Source: Halobacillus litoralis (GTDB lineage Bacteria; Bacillota; Bacilli; Bacillales; Halobacillaceae). Taken from it: a stretch of DNA of 64,000 nt. Positions 1 through 8,036 of this stretch are shown here, one piece after another. The stretch spans positions 558,001 through 622,000 of the forward strand of contig NZ_WMEZ01000002.1 of assembly GCF_009856415.1 (NCBI RefSeq). Reading direction: 5' to 3'. Made by a program: the position numbers and the translations under genes. Position 1 is the stretch's first letter, and each line of letters starts with the position of its first letter. A model generated the notes under the pieces. That model saw nothing but the letters and a program-made list of their open reading frames with translations. It made no database searches and had not been told where the DNA came from.

Positions 1-1292
1 TCTTCCACTTCAGAAAAGAGGTACTGACGCTGTTTTTGGTCTGATACCCTATTTTGTCTCAGTGGAAGCATACTGCCTTGTACGGCTCTGTCCACCAAAG
101 TGAAATCCCATTTTCCCAGTCCTGATATGTTCAACATTTGTTTGACGTGGAGTTGGTCATCATCATAGATTCTCTGCACAGCTTTCATTCGGAACTTTCT
201 CCACCATTCGTATTGGAAAGAATACACAAGAGCGGATAAGTGACTCAAGTTGAGTAAAAATTCTACACGGGGTCTGCGAACATCTTCATAATAATGGAGG
301 TGATCCGTGTAGTTTTTCCCCTCTTCCTTACACCACGCTAGAAGTTCACCTAAAACATCAGCATCCTGTATGGCAAGATTCATCCCTTCTCCGGCCATCG
401 GGTGAACGGTGTGTGCCGCATCCCCTAGGATTGCTAGATTTCCGGAATAATAGCGATCGACATGATACGTAAACGGAATCATCAGTTGGACCGTTTTCCA
501 ATCTTCAATGGTCCGCACACCTTCTGATAGCTCAGGTTCTAGTTCACTATAAGCCTGATAGAGGGACTCCAAACCTTTTTCCTGAATTTTTTTATACTCT
601 CCTGCTTTGATTAAGAATACGGTCCGTACTTCGTTATCAGGCAGAGGGAATAATCCTAAAAAACAGCTGGATGTCGTAATGATTTTTCCTTTTGTGAATG
701 ATTCTGGCCGGGGAATGGTCACAGTTAGGAAATGGTGGTTGTAATCCTTTCTTTTCACGTGGACATTCATTGCATCACGGGTGGGTGAGCTTCGTCCCTC
801 TGCTCCTATGTACACTTGAGCATGGACGTAGAGTGTCTCCTTCTTGCGCTTCACCTTTGCCATTCCTTTTTCAAACCCCATGAACCTTGATCCGGGAAGG
901 TAATGAAAGAATTCTTCAAACTCCTTCCCCTTATTCCTGAGGATTTCTTTAGTTTTTTCATGTGGAACCATTAAAGCGTGATCGTAGATGCTTGCTACAC
1001 GGCTGTAACTCAGCTCTGTCAGGTTGATCTCTTCAGGAGTAATGCCACGGTTGCGGTGAACTTCCTGAAAACGTAATTGGTCGATGACATGACCATTCTC
1101 TTCCACTTCGTCCAATACGCCCAATCTTTCCAGAATAGCCAATGTCTTTGGTTGCAAAAGTTCACCTTTATATACAGGAGACTCTCTTTTGAGCTGCTCT
1201 GCTATGACTACGTGCACACCGCGGCTCGCGAGCTTCGCAGCAAGAGCGAGCCCTCCTACGCCACCACCTGCAATGAATACATCTGCCTTCAT
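1..1292 (-). CDS. FAD-dependent monooxygenase (UbiH/PHBH-like), C-terminus cut by window edge
   Basis: The frame is open from an ATG at 1290-1292 to the window edge, so the C-terminus is missing (about 430 codons present). The N-terminus has a dinucleotide-binding motif (FIAGGGVGGLALAAKLASRG), and near residue 287 there is the second FAD motif GDAAHTVHPMAGEGMNLA typical of class A flavin monooxygenases. Such enzymes use NAD(P)H and oxygen to hydroxylate aromatic or quinone-like substrates; the substrate here cannot be told. A strong ribosome site (GGGGAGGG) lies about 6 bases before the ATG. It is convergent with nothing and codirectional with the next genes, but separated from them by a terminator, so it is probably its own unit. 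Confidence 0.85.
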   Translation of the reverse strand, partial: MKADVFIAGGGVGGLALAAKLASRGVHVVIAEQLKRESPVYKGELLQPKTLAILERLGVLDEVEENGHVIDQLRFQEVHRNRGITPEEINLTELSYSRVASIYDHALMVPHEKTKEILRNKGKEFEEFFHYLPGSRFMGFEKGMAKVKRKKETLYVHAQVYIGAEGRSSPTRDAMNVHVKRKDYNHHFLTVTIPRPESFTKGKIITTSSCFLGLFPLPDNEVRTVFLIKAGEYKKIQEKGLESLYQAYSELEPELSEGVRTIEDWKTVQLMIPFTYHVDRYYSGNLAILGDAAHTVHPMAGEGMNLAIQDADVLGELLAWCKEEGKNYTDHLHYYEDVRRPRVEFLLNLSHLSALVYSFQYEWWRKFRMKAVQRIYDDDQLHVKQMLNISGLGKWDFTLVDRAVQGSMLPLRQNRVSDQKQRQYLFSEVE

Positions 1293-1400
1293 GATTATGA
1301 TCCCTCCCCGCTGCTTTGTCCTCTGTACGGATGTAATTCCCTAATCCATCGCTTGAAAACATCTGATGCGTCGCTTAATCGGTAAGGAAAGAGAAATATC

Positions 1401-1503
1401 CGTACCTGGCACGCTATTGGCGGCGAGCGGTGCCTGGCACCATAAAAGGTGTGAAATATCAAATTCAGTGCCTGGCACCATCAGCCGTATGCGAGGTGCC
1501 AGA
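1401..1503. repeat. Cluster of GGTGCCTGGCACC palindromes
   Basis: Four copies of a short palindrome lie within about 100 bp: GTACCTGGCAC (1402-1412), GGTGCCTGGCACC (1429-1441), GTGCCTGGCACC (1468-1479) and a partial GGTGCCAGAC (1495-1504). No gene overlaps them. They sit between the terminator of the epuA transcript and the monooxygenase start. I saw no other copies in the window. Confidence 0.7.
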
Positions 1504-1530
1504 CTTTATGTTAAAAAAATCACAAATGCA

Positions 1531-1566
1531 ACCAAAAAGAACACGAGCCGTAACGGCTCGTGTTCT
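1531..1566 (-). terminator. Intrinsic terminator after epuA
   Basis: A perfect 13-bp stem (AGAACACGAGCCG, loop TAA) at 1538-1566 is followed on the minus strand by a T-rich run. It ends the spoIIID/mbl-flhO-flhP-epuA transcript. Confidence 0.85.
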
Positions 1567-1611
1567 GCATATTGAACAGGCTTATATCATAGAATGAAGT
1601 ACAAGCTATAG

Positions 1612-1947
1612 TTATTCTGTTTTCGTAACGATATCCCAAATATGGCGCCATGTATCCATTTCAAGCGCATCTGTCGGGTTCCCATCACCAATCACTCCAT
1701 ATCCGACCATCAATCCAATCAGTAAGGCAGCCGCACTGAAAAGAAGGACAAGAATGATACGCAGCCATATCGGCAGGACTCGCCGCCGTCCTTTTTTCGG
1801 AAATTTCTCTTTAGCTTCCGATTTCTGCTTTTTGGACGATGCTTTCGCAGGCTTCTGCTTCGTGGCTTCATCTAAAGCTTGACGCTTTTTTTCTCTTTCC
1901 TGCTCTTTATTTAGCTTTTTGCCTGTTGATTTAGGATCTGTTGCCAT
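1612..1947 (-). CDS. epuA: EpuA-like small membrane protein (DNA-directed RNA polymerase subunit beta family label)
   Basis: This 111-residue protein has a long lysine-rich, hydrophilic N-terminal half (residues 1-58), one transmembrane helix (about residues 59-82) and a short outer tail with the family motif GYGVIGDGNP followed by a WRHIWDIV segment. That tail matches the small EpuA family, which databases name 'DNA-directed RNA polymerase subunit beta'; the name says little about function and there is no polymerase domain. It lies 21 bp after flhP and shares its terminator, so it is the last gene of the mbl-flhO-flhP group. AAGGAG is 11 bases before the ATG. Function unknown. Confidence 0.75.
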   Translation of the reverse strand: MATDPKSTGKKLNKEQEREKKRQALDEATKQKPAKASSKKQKSEAKEKFPKKGRRRVLPIWLRIILVLLFSAAALLIGLMVGYGVIGDGNPTDALEMDTWRHIWDIVTKTE

Positions 1948-1968
1948 GGTCCGTCAAACTCCTTACGT

Positions 1969-2790
1969 TTATGATCTCAGTTGACTCACAAGCCCCATCA
2001 TTTGATCACCTGTGGATATGGATTTGGCGTTGAATTGATAGGCACGCTGAGCCATCAGCATTTCTGTCATTTGCTTCGCTACATCCACATTCGATGCTTC
2101 AAGCGTCTGGGACTGCATCTTTACATCTCCAGAAAGCACATCTTCCATAATTCCATCCTCTTCTACATTGTCGGGAATACGGAAACGATTCGCCCCTACC
2201 GATTCTAACATACGTGGTCGGACAGCTTCACTAATATCCAACGTACCTTCCACGACTTGGTTTTGACCTCTTGTAACGACGACCCTTCCATTTGTATCGA
2301 TATTGATCGCTTGAAAGTCGTCTTCAAGGATAATATTTTCACCGTTAGCTCCGATGACAGGATGACCATTCGCATCTGTCAGCAGCAATTGACCGTCATC
2401 GACTGGGTTCAGATAGAAGTTTCCTGCACGTGTGTACTGAACTTCCTCCCCTTGTTCCGTCGTTACTCGAAGGCCGAACATATGTCGGTCTTCCAATAAA
2501 GCCACATCCAGCTCCCTGCCTGTATTTTGGAGGCTTCCCTGATTCATATCAAGATTCGTATGACCAAGCTTTGCACCCGTACCAATACGGACGCCTTCAG
2601 GGGTCAGCCGTCCGACCTCTGCAGCAGAATGAGACTGATTGTCGATTTGTTGATACAATAATGAAGAAAAATCGGCGTTTCGGCTTTTGTATCCTGTCGT
2701 TTCACTGTTGGACAAGTTGTTTCCGACAAGGTCCAGCTTTTTCTGGAGTTGTCCCATCGTCACAGCCGATTGGATCATTGAACGATTCAT
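1969..2790 (-). CDS. flhP: Flagellar hook-basal body / rod protein FlhP (FlgG-like)
   Basis: This 273-residue protein is FlgG/FlgF-like: an N-terminal rod motif (DLVGNNLSNSETTGYK), a central beta region, and a C-terminal heptad segment ending NAKSISTGDQMMGLVSQL that packs into the rod. FlhP is thought to form part of the distal flagellar rod at the cell surface. I place the start at the ATG at 2788-2790; the upstream GTG at 2802 is only one base from the ribosome site AAGGGG, while this ATG lies about 12 bases from it and gives the usual MNRSMIQ N-terminus. It follows flhO by 17 bp and shares the mbl operon order known from Bacillus. Confidence 0.9.
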   Translation of the reverse strand: MNRSMIQSAVTMGQLQKKLDLVGNNLSNSETTGYKSRNADFSSLLYQQIDNQSHSAAEVGRLTPEGVRIGTGAKLGHTNLDMNQGSLQNTGRELDVALLEDRHMFGLRVTTEQGEEVQYTRAGNFYLNPVDDGQLLLTDANGHPVIGANGENIILEDDFQAINIDTNGRVVVTRGQNQVVEGTLDISEAVRPRMLESVGANRFRIPDNVEEDGIMEDVLSGDVKMQSQTLEASNVDVAKQMTEMLMAQRAYQFNAKSISTGDQMMGLVSQLRS

Positions 2791-2807
2791 GAAAGATGCC
2801 ACACCCC

Positions 2808-3632
2808 TTAACTAATTCTTCCGATTTCCGTTACTGCTTTTTGCATGCTTTGATCATAAGCTTTTAAGACACGCTGGTTCATTTCGAATGAACGGTATGT
2901 ATTCATCATTTCTGTCATGGTCCTGTTCGGGTCAACATTTGAACGCTCCAGATGGTGTTGATGGATGGAGTAACCCACTCCATCTTCCGCTCCAGGGTTC
3001 ACGATCAAGTTCCCCTCTTCAGAAAGACGAAATAGATCGTTCCCTTCTTTGACCATTTGAGAAGCATCCGGTGTGTAAGACAGCCCAAGTGTGAATGCCT
3101 GTCCATCCACAGTAAGCTCTCCATTTTGTGAAACATCAAACTCCATGCCACCCGTATCAATCGGATCACCATTTCCATCCAAAACATAATACCCGAGGTT
3201 TGTCGTCAAGAAACCTTCGCCGTCTACGGTGAAATTCCCATTACGTGTGTATCTTTCTTCCCCATCCTCATTCTGGACACGAAAAAAAACGGAACCGGAT
3301 TCGTCAGGTACCTCATTTTGTACAAGGGCAAGGTCTGTCCCCACCCCTGTTTCTTTCATGTCTCCTTGAACAAAAGAAGGAACGGCTTCCTGCATATACA
3401 CACCAGTGTTAAGGGATCCTACATGTCCGCCATCAGGTATTTTGAATCCATTCTTCGTCGGGATTGTCTTGCTTCCCATCCGCTCAATCAATAGCTCCGG
3501 AAAAGCGCGCATCGTCCCCTGGTCTGCTTTGTACCCGGGTGTGTACGCGTTTGCCATATTATTCGACAAGGTTTCCTGCATCCTCTGGTTGGCCATCATA
3601 CCTGCTGCTGCTGTGTAAAATCCCCTTAACAT
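2808..3632 (-). CDS. flhO: Flagellar hook-basal body protein FlhO (FlgG-like)
   Basis: This 274-residue paralogue of the next gene starts MLRGFYTAAAGMMANQRMQ and carries the rod signature LSNNMANAYTPGYK. The C-terminus (FEMNQRVLKAYDQSMQKAVTEIG) is the amphipathic helix that polymerises axial flagellar proteins. In Bacillus subtilis flhO and flhP follow mbl, as here; the gap to mbl is 30 bp. No other flagellar genes are in the window, so this pair is separate from the main fla/che operon, as expected. Confidence 0.9.
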   Translation of the reverse strand: MLRGFYTAAAGMMANQRMQETLSNNMANAYTPGYKADQGTMRAFPELLIERMGSKTIPTKNGFKIPDGGHVGSLNTGVYMQEAVPSFVQGDMKETGVGTDLALVQNEVPDESGSVFFRVQNEDGEERYTRNGNFTVDGEGFLTTNLGYYVLDGNGDPIDTGGMEFDVSQNGELTVDGQAFTLGLSYTPDASQMVKEGNDLFRLSEEGNLIVNPGAEDGVGYSIHQHHLERSNVDPNRTMTEMMNTYRSFEMNQRVLKAYDQSMQKAVTEIGRIS

Positions 3633-3662
3633 GGTGTCTTCACTCCTTCCGTCCCAAATAAA

Positions 3663-4661
3663 CTATAGCTTCGTAGAAATACGCTTATCGATATTTTCAA
3701 GCATAATGCCTGTACCTGTAGCGACACAATCCATCGGAGATTCAGCTACAAGAACAGGAACCTTCAGTTCTTCGGCAAGCAGTTGGTCGATGCCATGCAA
3801 AAGAGCGCCCCCGCCCGTCATGATGACTCCACGGTCAATAATATCCGCAGATAATTCAGGTGGTGTACGTTCTAGTACTTGTTTCGCTGCTTGGATGATC
3901 ACTTGAACAGACTCACGTAAAGATCTTTCAATTTCTTCAGAATTGACGGAAATCGTTCGTGGCAATCCGGACACCATGTCTCGTCCGCGAATCTCGATTT
4001 CCTCTTTTCTTGAACCAGGGAAAACCGTGGCCACACTGATCTTGATATTTTCAGCTGTCCGCTCTCCGATCAACAGTTTATACTCTTTTTTGATGTATTG
4101 TAGAATCTCATGATCAAACTTATCACCGGCCATTTTAATGGATGAAGCCGTGACAATATCACCCATAGACAAAACAGCGACATCCGTTGTACCGCCTCCG
4201 ATATCGACAACCATGTTCCCGCTTGGTTGGAAGATATCCATACCGGCACCAATCGCTGCTACCTTAGGCTCTTCTTCTAAATATACTTTTTTACCACCGG
4301 ATTTCTCAGCCGCTTCTTTGATCGCTTTTTGCTCCACTTTCGTAATGTTCGTCGGGCAACAGATCAACATGCGCGGTTTTGACAAGAATCCTTTCACGTT
4401 CGTTTTTTGGATAAAGTGCTTCAGCATCGCCTCAGTAACGTCAAAATCTGCAATGACACCGTCCTTCAACGGTCGGATGGCTTCAATGTTGCCTGGCGTA
4501 CGTCCCACCATCCGGCGGGCCTCTTCACCTACCTCGAGCACCTTTCCAGTGTTACGGTCCATGGCAACCACAGACGGTTCGTTCAATACAATTCCTTTGC
4601 CTTTTACGTGGATGAGTACGTTCGCTGTACCCAGGTCAATTCCTATATCTCTCGCAAACAT
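3663..4661 (-). CDS. mbl: Cell shape-determining protein Mbl (MreB-like actin)
   Basis: The 332-residue protein has the actin-fold phosphate loops (FARDIGIDLGTANVLI at the start and VVDIGGGTTDVAVLS in the middle) and the adenosine motif MTGGGALLHG near the C-terminus. Mbl forms membrane-bound filaments that guide the elongation machinery for the side wall. A longer open frame runs upstream to 4763, but the ATG at 4659-4661 has GGGAGG about 10 bases before it and gives the family N-terminus and the usual length (333 residues in B. subtilis). Position directly after spoIIID, with flhO and flhP downstream, separates it from MreB. Confidence 0.95.
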   Translation of the reverse strand: MFARDIGIDLGTANVLIHVKGKGIVLNEPSVVAMDRNTGKVLEVGEEARRMVGRTPGNIEAIRPLKDGVIADFDVTEAMLKHFIQKTNVKGFLSKPRMLICCPTNITKVEQKAIKEAAEKSGGKKVYLEEEPKVAAIGAGMDIFQPSGNMVVDIGGGTTDVAVLSMGDIVTASSIKMAGDKFDHEILQYIKKEYKLLIGERTAENIKISVATVFPGSRKEEIEIRGRDMVSGLPRTISVNSEEIERSLRESVQVIIQAAKQVLERTPPELSADIIDRGVIMTGGGALLHGIDQLLAEELKVPVLVAESPMDCVATGTGIMLENIDKRISTKL

Positions 4662-4916
4662 GTTCTGTAGATCCTCCCTATTGTAAAAAACATAATCCAA
4701 GTAACGTCCAGGACCCTCGTAATCCGTTACGTTACACCGGCAATGGAGATCAATCTCCTTCAACTTATATTTCCCTATTGTTTCAAGTTCTATTTTCGAT
4801 TTAAATCATGCACATCTAGTTCTTTATTCTATCACAAAATTACGACATCCGTCTCTTGAGATATGAAAAAAGTTACCAAATATCGAGGGAATGTGACAAA
4901 GGGAGGAAATCAGAGT

Positions 4917-5198
4917 TCATGCGAGAGGTTGAACAGGTTGATCATCCACAAATTGCGATTTGTACTTTCTCCTGGTCGCTTCTCCACCTCTGAGGTGGCG
5001 GATTTCTTTATGGTGGTCGAGTATCTTCTTTACTTCCTTGGCAAGTTCGGGATTTACTTCTGGAAGTCTTTCGGTCAAGTCTTTGTGGACCGTACTTTTA
5101 GATACACCAAACTCTTTGGCAATCACTCTTACCGTTTTTTTCGTTTCAATAATGTGCTCTCCAATCTTGATGGTCCTCTCTTTGATGTAATCATGCAC
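4917..5198 (-). CDS. spoIIID: Sporulation transcription regulator SpoIIID
   Basis: The 93-residue protein has the same length as SpoIIID of B. subtilis and the same core: HDYIKERTIKIGEHIIETKK, a helix-turn-helix (VRVIAKEFGVSKSTVHKDL) at about residues 19-45, and the basic tail HLRGGEATRRKYK. SpoIIID switches mother-cell genes between the sigma-E and sigma-K stages. The start is a GTG at 5196-5198 with GGAGG six bases upstream; an open frame continues upstream to 5378 without family similarity, and that part is more likely leader. A sigma-E-like promoter lies at 5338-5366. mbl lies 255 bp downstream. Confidence 0.95.
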   Translation of the reverse strand: MHDYIKERTIKIGEHIIETKKTVRVIAKEFGVSKSTVHKDLTERLPEVNPELAKEVKKILDHHKEIRHLRGGEATRRKYKSQFVDDQPVQPLA

Positions 5199-5337
5199 TC
5201 CACTCGCCTCCTGTGATTGACTATCCAAGGGGGTGGGATTCTTAGGAAAGCGGTTCAATTGTGTTGTGTGGGTGTTTACTCTGGAAGTTAACTCATGCTG
5301 GATCACCCTGGATGTTACCGAGTGCTCGGTTATCCTC

Positions 5338-5366
5338 ATTGTATTAATAAAAGTTCTAAGATATGC
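5338..5366 (-). promoter_or_regulatory. Candidate sigma-E promoter of spoIIID
   Basis: On the minus strand GCATATC (5360-5366) and AATACAAT (5338-5345) are separated by 14 bp, close to the sigma-E pattern of an ATA-containing -35 and a CATACA-T -10. It lies about 140 bp before the spoIIID start. The rest of the 355-bp gap up to spoIIQ holds no other feature I can support apart from the spoIIQ terminator. Confidence 0.5.
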
Positions 5367-5524
5367 CAGATGATGCATGGGCTGATATGATTTCTTGTAA
5401 TTTCATGCTCGATTTACATCATTGAAAACCATTTCTTCATCTTATGTAACACAAAGGGCTTCATACATGCGTAAACGCATTACCCTAACAAACAGATACC
5501 AGCTTCACCGAATGATACAAACAA

Positions 5525-5556
5525 ATAAAAAAATGAGGGCAGAACCCTCATTTTTT
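5525..5556 (-). terminator. Intrinsic terminator of spoIIQ
   Basis: A 12-bp stem AAAAAATGAGGG with loop CAGAA overlaps the stop codon of spoIIQ and gives a T-run on the minus strand. Confidence 0.85.
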
Positions 5557-6496
5557 AAGTCTGTGTGGTAGAGATGGAAGAGGCACTATCTTCATCTGGT
5601 GTTTGCTCTTCATCTTCAGAACCAGCTGGATCTTCATCCGTATTCAATTCTTCCTCTGTAGACTGCTCAGCATCGTCAGAAGATTGCTCTGTACCTTCAG
5701 AAGGCTCTTCGCCATCTTCTTGCGGCTCTTCGCTATCTTCTTGTGGCTCTTCAGCTGGGGCATCTTCTTCTTCCTGAACTTCTTGTCCAGCATTCTCAAT
5801 GATCTTACTCATCGGCTGACCGAAAAACTCTTCAGGGTTGACAGGCTGTCCATCACTGCGCACTTCAAAGTGTACGTGGACCCCACTCGCTTGACCGAAG
5901 GAGTTCTTACCTGCAGAACCAAGAACATCACCTTGCGCTACATCAGATCCTGCTAATACATCGACATCTTCTAAACTAGCATACACAGTTGAAATGTTTT
6001 CATCATGTGTGATTTCAATAACATTGCCGTATAGCGGATCCTCTTTCACTTCTGTAACTGTTCCTGACATAGCTGCTGTAACTTCGAAAGCTTCTCCATC
6101 TTCTCTAGTAATGTCTACGCCTTCGCTTTGGTAGTACTTATTGTTGTATAGGACCAGTGCACTTTCTTGATCTTGCTCGGAAGCGTCGTAATCATAGAAT
6201 TTAGTGACAATGGATGCTGCCTTTTCATCTGCTACAGGCATTTCCAAGTTTTCCTGATGTTCCATAACTGGTACAGTATCTTTCTCGTTGTCTGCTGTCA
6301 AAAATTCATCCTGGACTTTGGAATCTGGTTGCTCTGCGATTTGGTCTTCCAAATCACTAGCTCCTTGTTGATACCAGAACACTCCGACAAGTACTAATGC
6401 AGCCACTGACAAATACAATGCTGGATACAACCACTTCTTGCGCATCAAGCGTTTGAACTTTAATTTAGTCACGCTTTTTTTACCTTCCTCTTTCAT
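5555..6496 (-). CDS. spoIIQ: Forespore engulfment protein SpoIIQ (degenerate M23/LytM domain)
   Basis: The 313-residue protein has a basic cytoplasmic N-terminus, one membrane helix (about residues 22-42) and an extracytoplasmic LytM domain (about residues 120-230). In active M23 enzymes the first zinc ligand is the His of an HxGVD-type motif; here it reads QSEGVDI, so the His is replaced while HVHFEV is kept. B. subtilis SpoIIQ is also an inactive LytM protein with that His lost. It bridges the forespore to SpoIIIAH across the engulfment membranes. The C-terminus adds about 80 residues of acidic repeats (EEPQEDSEEPQEDGEEP). The ATG at 6494-6496 has GAGGTG six bases upstream. Confidence 0.92.
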   Translation of the reverse strand: MKEEGKKSVTKLKFKRLMRKKWLYPALYLSVAALVLVGVFWYQQGASDLEDQIAEQPDSKVQDEFLTADNEKDTVPVMEHQENLEMPVADEKAASIVTKFYDYDASEQDQESALVLYNNKYYQSEGVDITREDGEAFEVTAAMSGTVTEVKEDPLYGNVIEITHDENISTVYASLEDVDVLAGSDVAQGDVLGSAGKNSFGQASGVHVHFEVRSDGQPVNPEEFFGQPMSKIIENAGQEVQEEEDAPAEEPQEDSEEPQEDGEEPSEGTEQSSDDAEQSTEEELNTDEDPAGSEDEEQTPDEDSASSISTTQT

Positions 6497-6604
6497 GTTC
6501 ATCACCTCAAAAACCATTCTGAACACTTCTTTGGGATTATATACATTCACAGGAAAAAATTATTAAATCATAGAGTTCTTGCACAAGAATCGCTCCCTTT
6601 TCTT

Positions 6605-6828
6605 GAAGACTTAGTTTCGAGATGTTTGTTGGAGCTTAGTGGCTCCGTGAAACGGTTCGCTTTCCATGGGGCGGGCGCTGAGCCTCCTCAAGCTGCGTTC
6701 TGTGGGGTCTCAGCTGTCACGTATCCCCATAGGAGTCTCACCGTTTCCCTCCGTCGGCGAGTGGCTTCCCAACCACCCCTGACACTAAACACGGCCACGA
6801 AACCCAATTAACTTGATATCGAGTCTTC
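6605..6828. repeat. Inverted-repeat intergenic element, copy R1 (single module, 224 bp)
   Basis: The left end GAAGACTTAGTTTCGAGA (6605-6622) matches the terminal repeat of the other copies with one change; the right end is decayed (ATATCGAGTCTTC, ending 6828). Between them lies one type-2 palindromic module, fused near 6755 to the outer arm of a type-1 module (CTTCCCAACCACCCC). It therefore looks like a full two-module element that lost its middle. It starts 109 bp before the spoIIQ start codon and ends 33 bp before the spoIID terminator. Confidence 0.8.
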
Positions 6829-6857
6829 TACAATACTGCACGACACTTTAAACAACA

Positions 6858-6885
6858 AAAAAAGAGCTGCTTAAGGCAGCTCTTT
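6858..6885 (-). terminator. Intrinsic terminator of spoIID
   Basis: Stem AAAGAGCTGC / GCAGCTCTTT (6861-6885) with an A-run on the plus side, overlapping the stop codon. Confidence 0.85.
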
Positions 6886-7909
6886 AGTTTACTGTGTCTT
6901 CTTTTTCAATGGTTAACGAAGCCGTTTGTGTGCTTAGTGGGGCAATTTCTGTGTCTTGGTAATAGTGATGGATGATTTCTTTATAATCCTTGCCTGATTT
7001 CGCCATGCCATTGGCCCCGTACTGGCTCATTCCTACGCCGTGCCCATAGCCTTTCGTTGTGAAGATGACATGGTCTCCTTTTTGCTTGATGCTGAAGTCA
7101 CTGGATGGCAATCCGATTTTTTCACGGATTTCTCTTCCAGAAAACGTATGATCCCCGAAATGAACTTCGTCTACTCGATTTCCTTCTGTCTTCGTCATCG
7201 TAGTCTGTTGGATTCCTGACCCTATACTTACTCCTAAGGTTTGTTCAAGTTCTGAAACGGTGATGATTTTTTGATCGACGAACTTCGGTGATTCCTGATC
7301 CCATGGGCTTTCTACACTTTGAAGGTATGGGATATCATGCTCCCAATAATCTCCGGCGTTTTCTGTGTATCCGTTGCTCGTTGAAAAGAAAGCGGCTGTG
7401 ATGGGCTGTTGTTCGTACGTAATGATTTCACCTTTTGTCGCGTTGACAGCTTCTGTGATTTTTTTCATATTCTCTTCATAATTGTCTTTCCATTGACTTC
7501 GTAGTTGATCTTCATCTTTATAAACTTGGTGGCTGACCGTATCGGTCACATCGGCTTCTGAAGAAACTCTTTCACCCTGGACCAAATGGCGAGTAATATA
7601 AGTCCTCGCGGCTAGGGCCTGGGCTTTCAAAGCCTCCATTTCGAAATTCACAGGCATTTCAGAAGCGACGACTCGAGCGACATAACTTTCCAAAGGAACT
7701 TCTTGGATCTCTTTTGTCGTGCTACGCAATACTTTGACAGCAAACGGAGACTCCTCCGCGCTCGCTACTTCTTCTGTCTGCGGGGTTTCCTTCACTTCTT
7801 CTGTACCCCCGGAATTCGTAAATGGGACGACGATCATCGTTGGTAGGATAAGTATTGTTGCGAATAAACCACATACAGCAAGTATTCCAATTCCATTGTT
7901 TTTTTTCAT
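6884..7909 (-). CDS. spoIID: Stage II sporulation protein D, lytic transglycosylase SpoIID
   Basis: The 341-residue protein has an N-terminal signal anchor (about residues 6-30) and the SpoIID domain, with LESYVARVVASEMPVNFE (the conserved Glu of ASEMP is the proposed catalytic acid), ALKAQALAARTY, and the C-terminal GYGHGVGMSQYGANGMA motif. With SpoIIM and SpoIIP it thins septal peptidoglycan and drives engulfment in the mother cell. The ATG at 7907-7909 has GGAGG six bases before it. murAA lies directly upstream, as in B. subtilis, and each has its own terminator. Confidence 0.95.
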   Translation of the reverse strand: MKKNNGIGILAVCGLFATILILPTMIVVPFTNSGGTEEVKETPQTEEVASAEESPFAVKVLRSTTKEIQEVPLESYVARVVASEMPVNFEMEALKAQALAARTYITRHLVQGERVSSEADVTDTVSHQVYKDEDQLRSQWKDNYEENMKKITEAVNATKGEIITYEQQPITAAFFSTSNGYTENAGDYWEHDIPYLQSVESPWDQESPKFVDQKIITVSELEQTLGVSIGSGIQQTTMTKTEGNRVDEVHFGDHTFSGREIREKIGLPSSDFSIKQKGDHVIFTTKGYGHGVGMSQYGANGMAKSGKDYKEIIHHYYQDTEIAPLSTQTASLTIEKEDTVN

Positions 7910-7979
7910 CCGCATCCTCCTGGTTACATAGTAAATCCCTCTACTAAAAATGTATCCAGAAATAGAAGATGATAGAACT

Positions 7980-8021
7980 AAAAAAGCTTACCTATTTCAA
8001 AAATATTGAAACAGGCAAGCT
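7980..8021 (-). terminator. Intrinsic terminator of murAA
   Basis: A long imperfect stem (arms AGCTTACC..TTTCAA and TTGAAA..GGCAAGCT, 7985-8021) is followed on the minus strand by six Ts. Confidence 0.8.
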
Positions 8022-8036
8022 ATAAAGATGTATATA

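Noticed and set aside
4662-4763. Longer N-terminus for Mbl
   Set aside because: The extra residues include a Cys-rich stretch unlike MreB proteins, and the ribosome site GGGAGG lies just before the internal ATG at 4661.
5199-5378. Sixty-residue N-terminal extension of SpoIIID
   Set aside because: The GTG at 5198 gives exactly the 93-residue length of the family and has GGAGG at the right distance.
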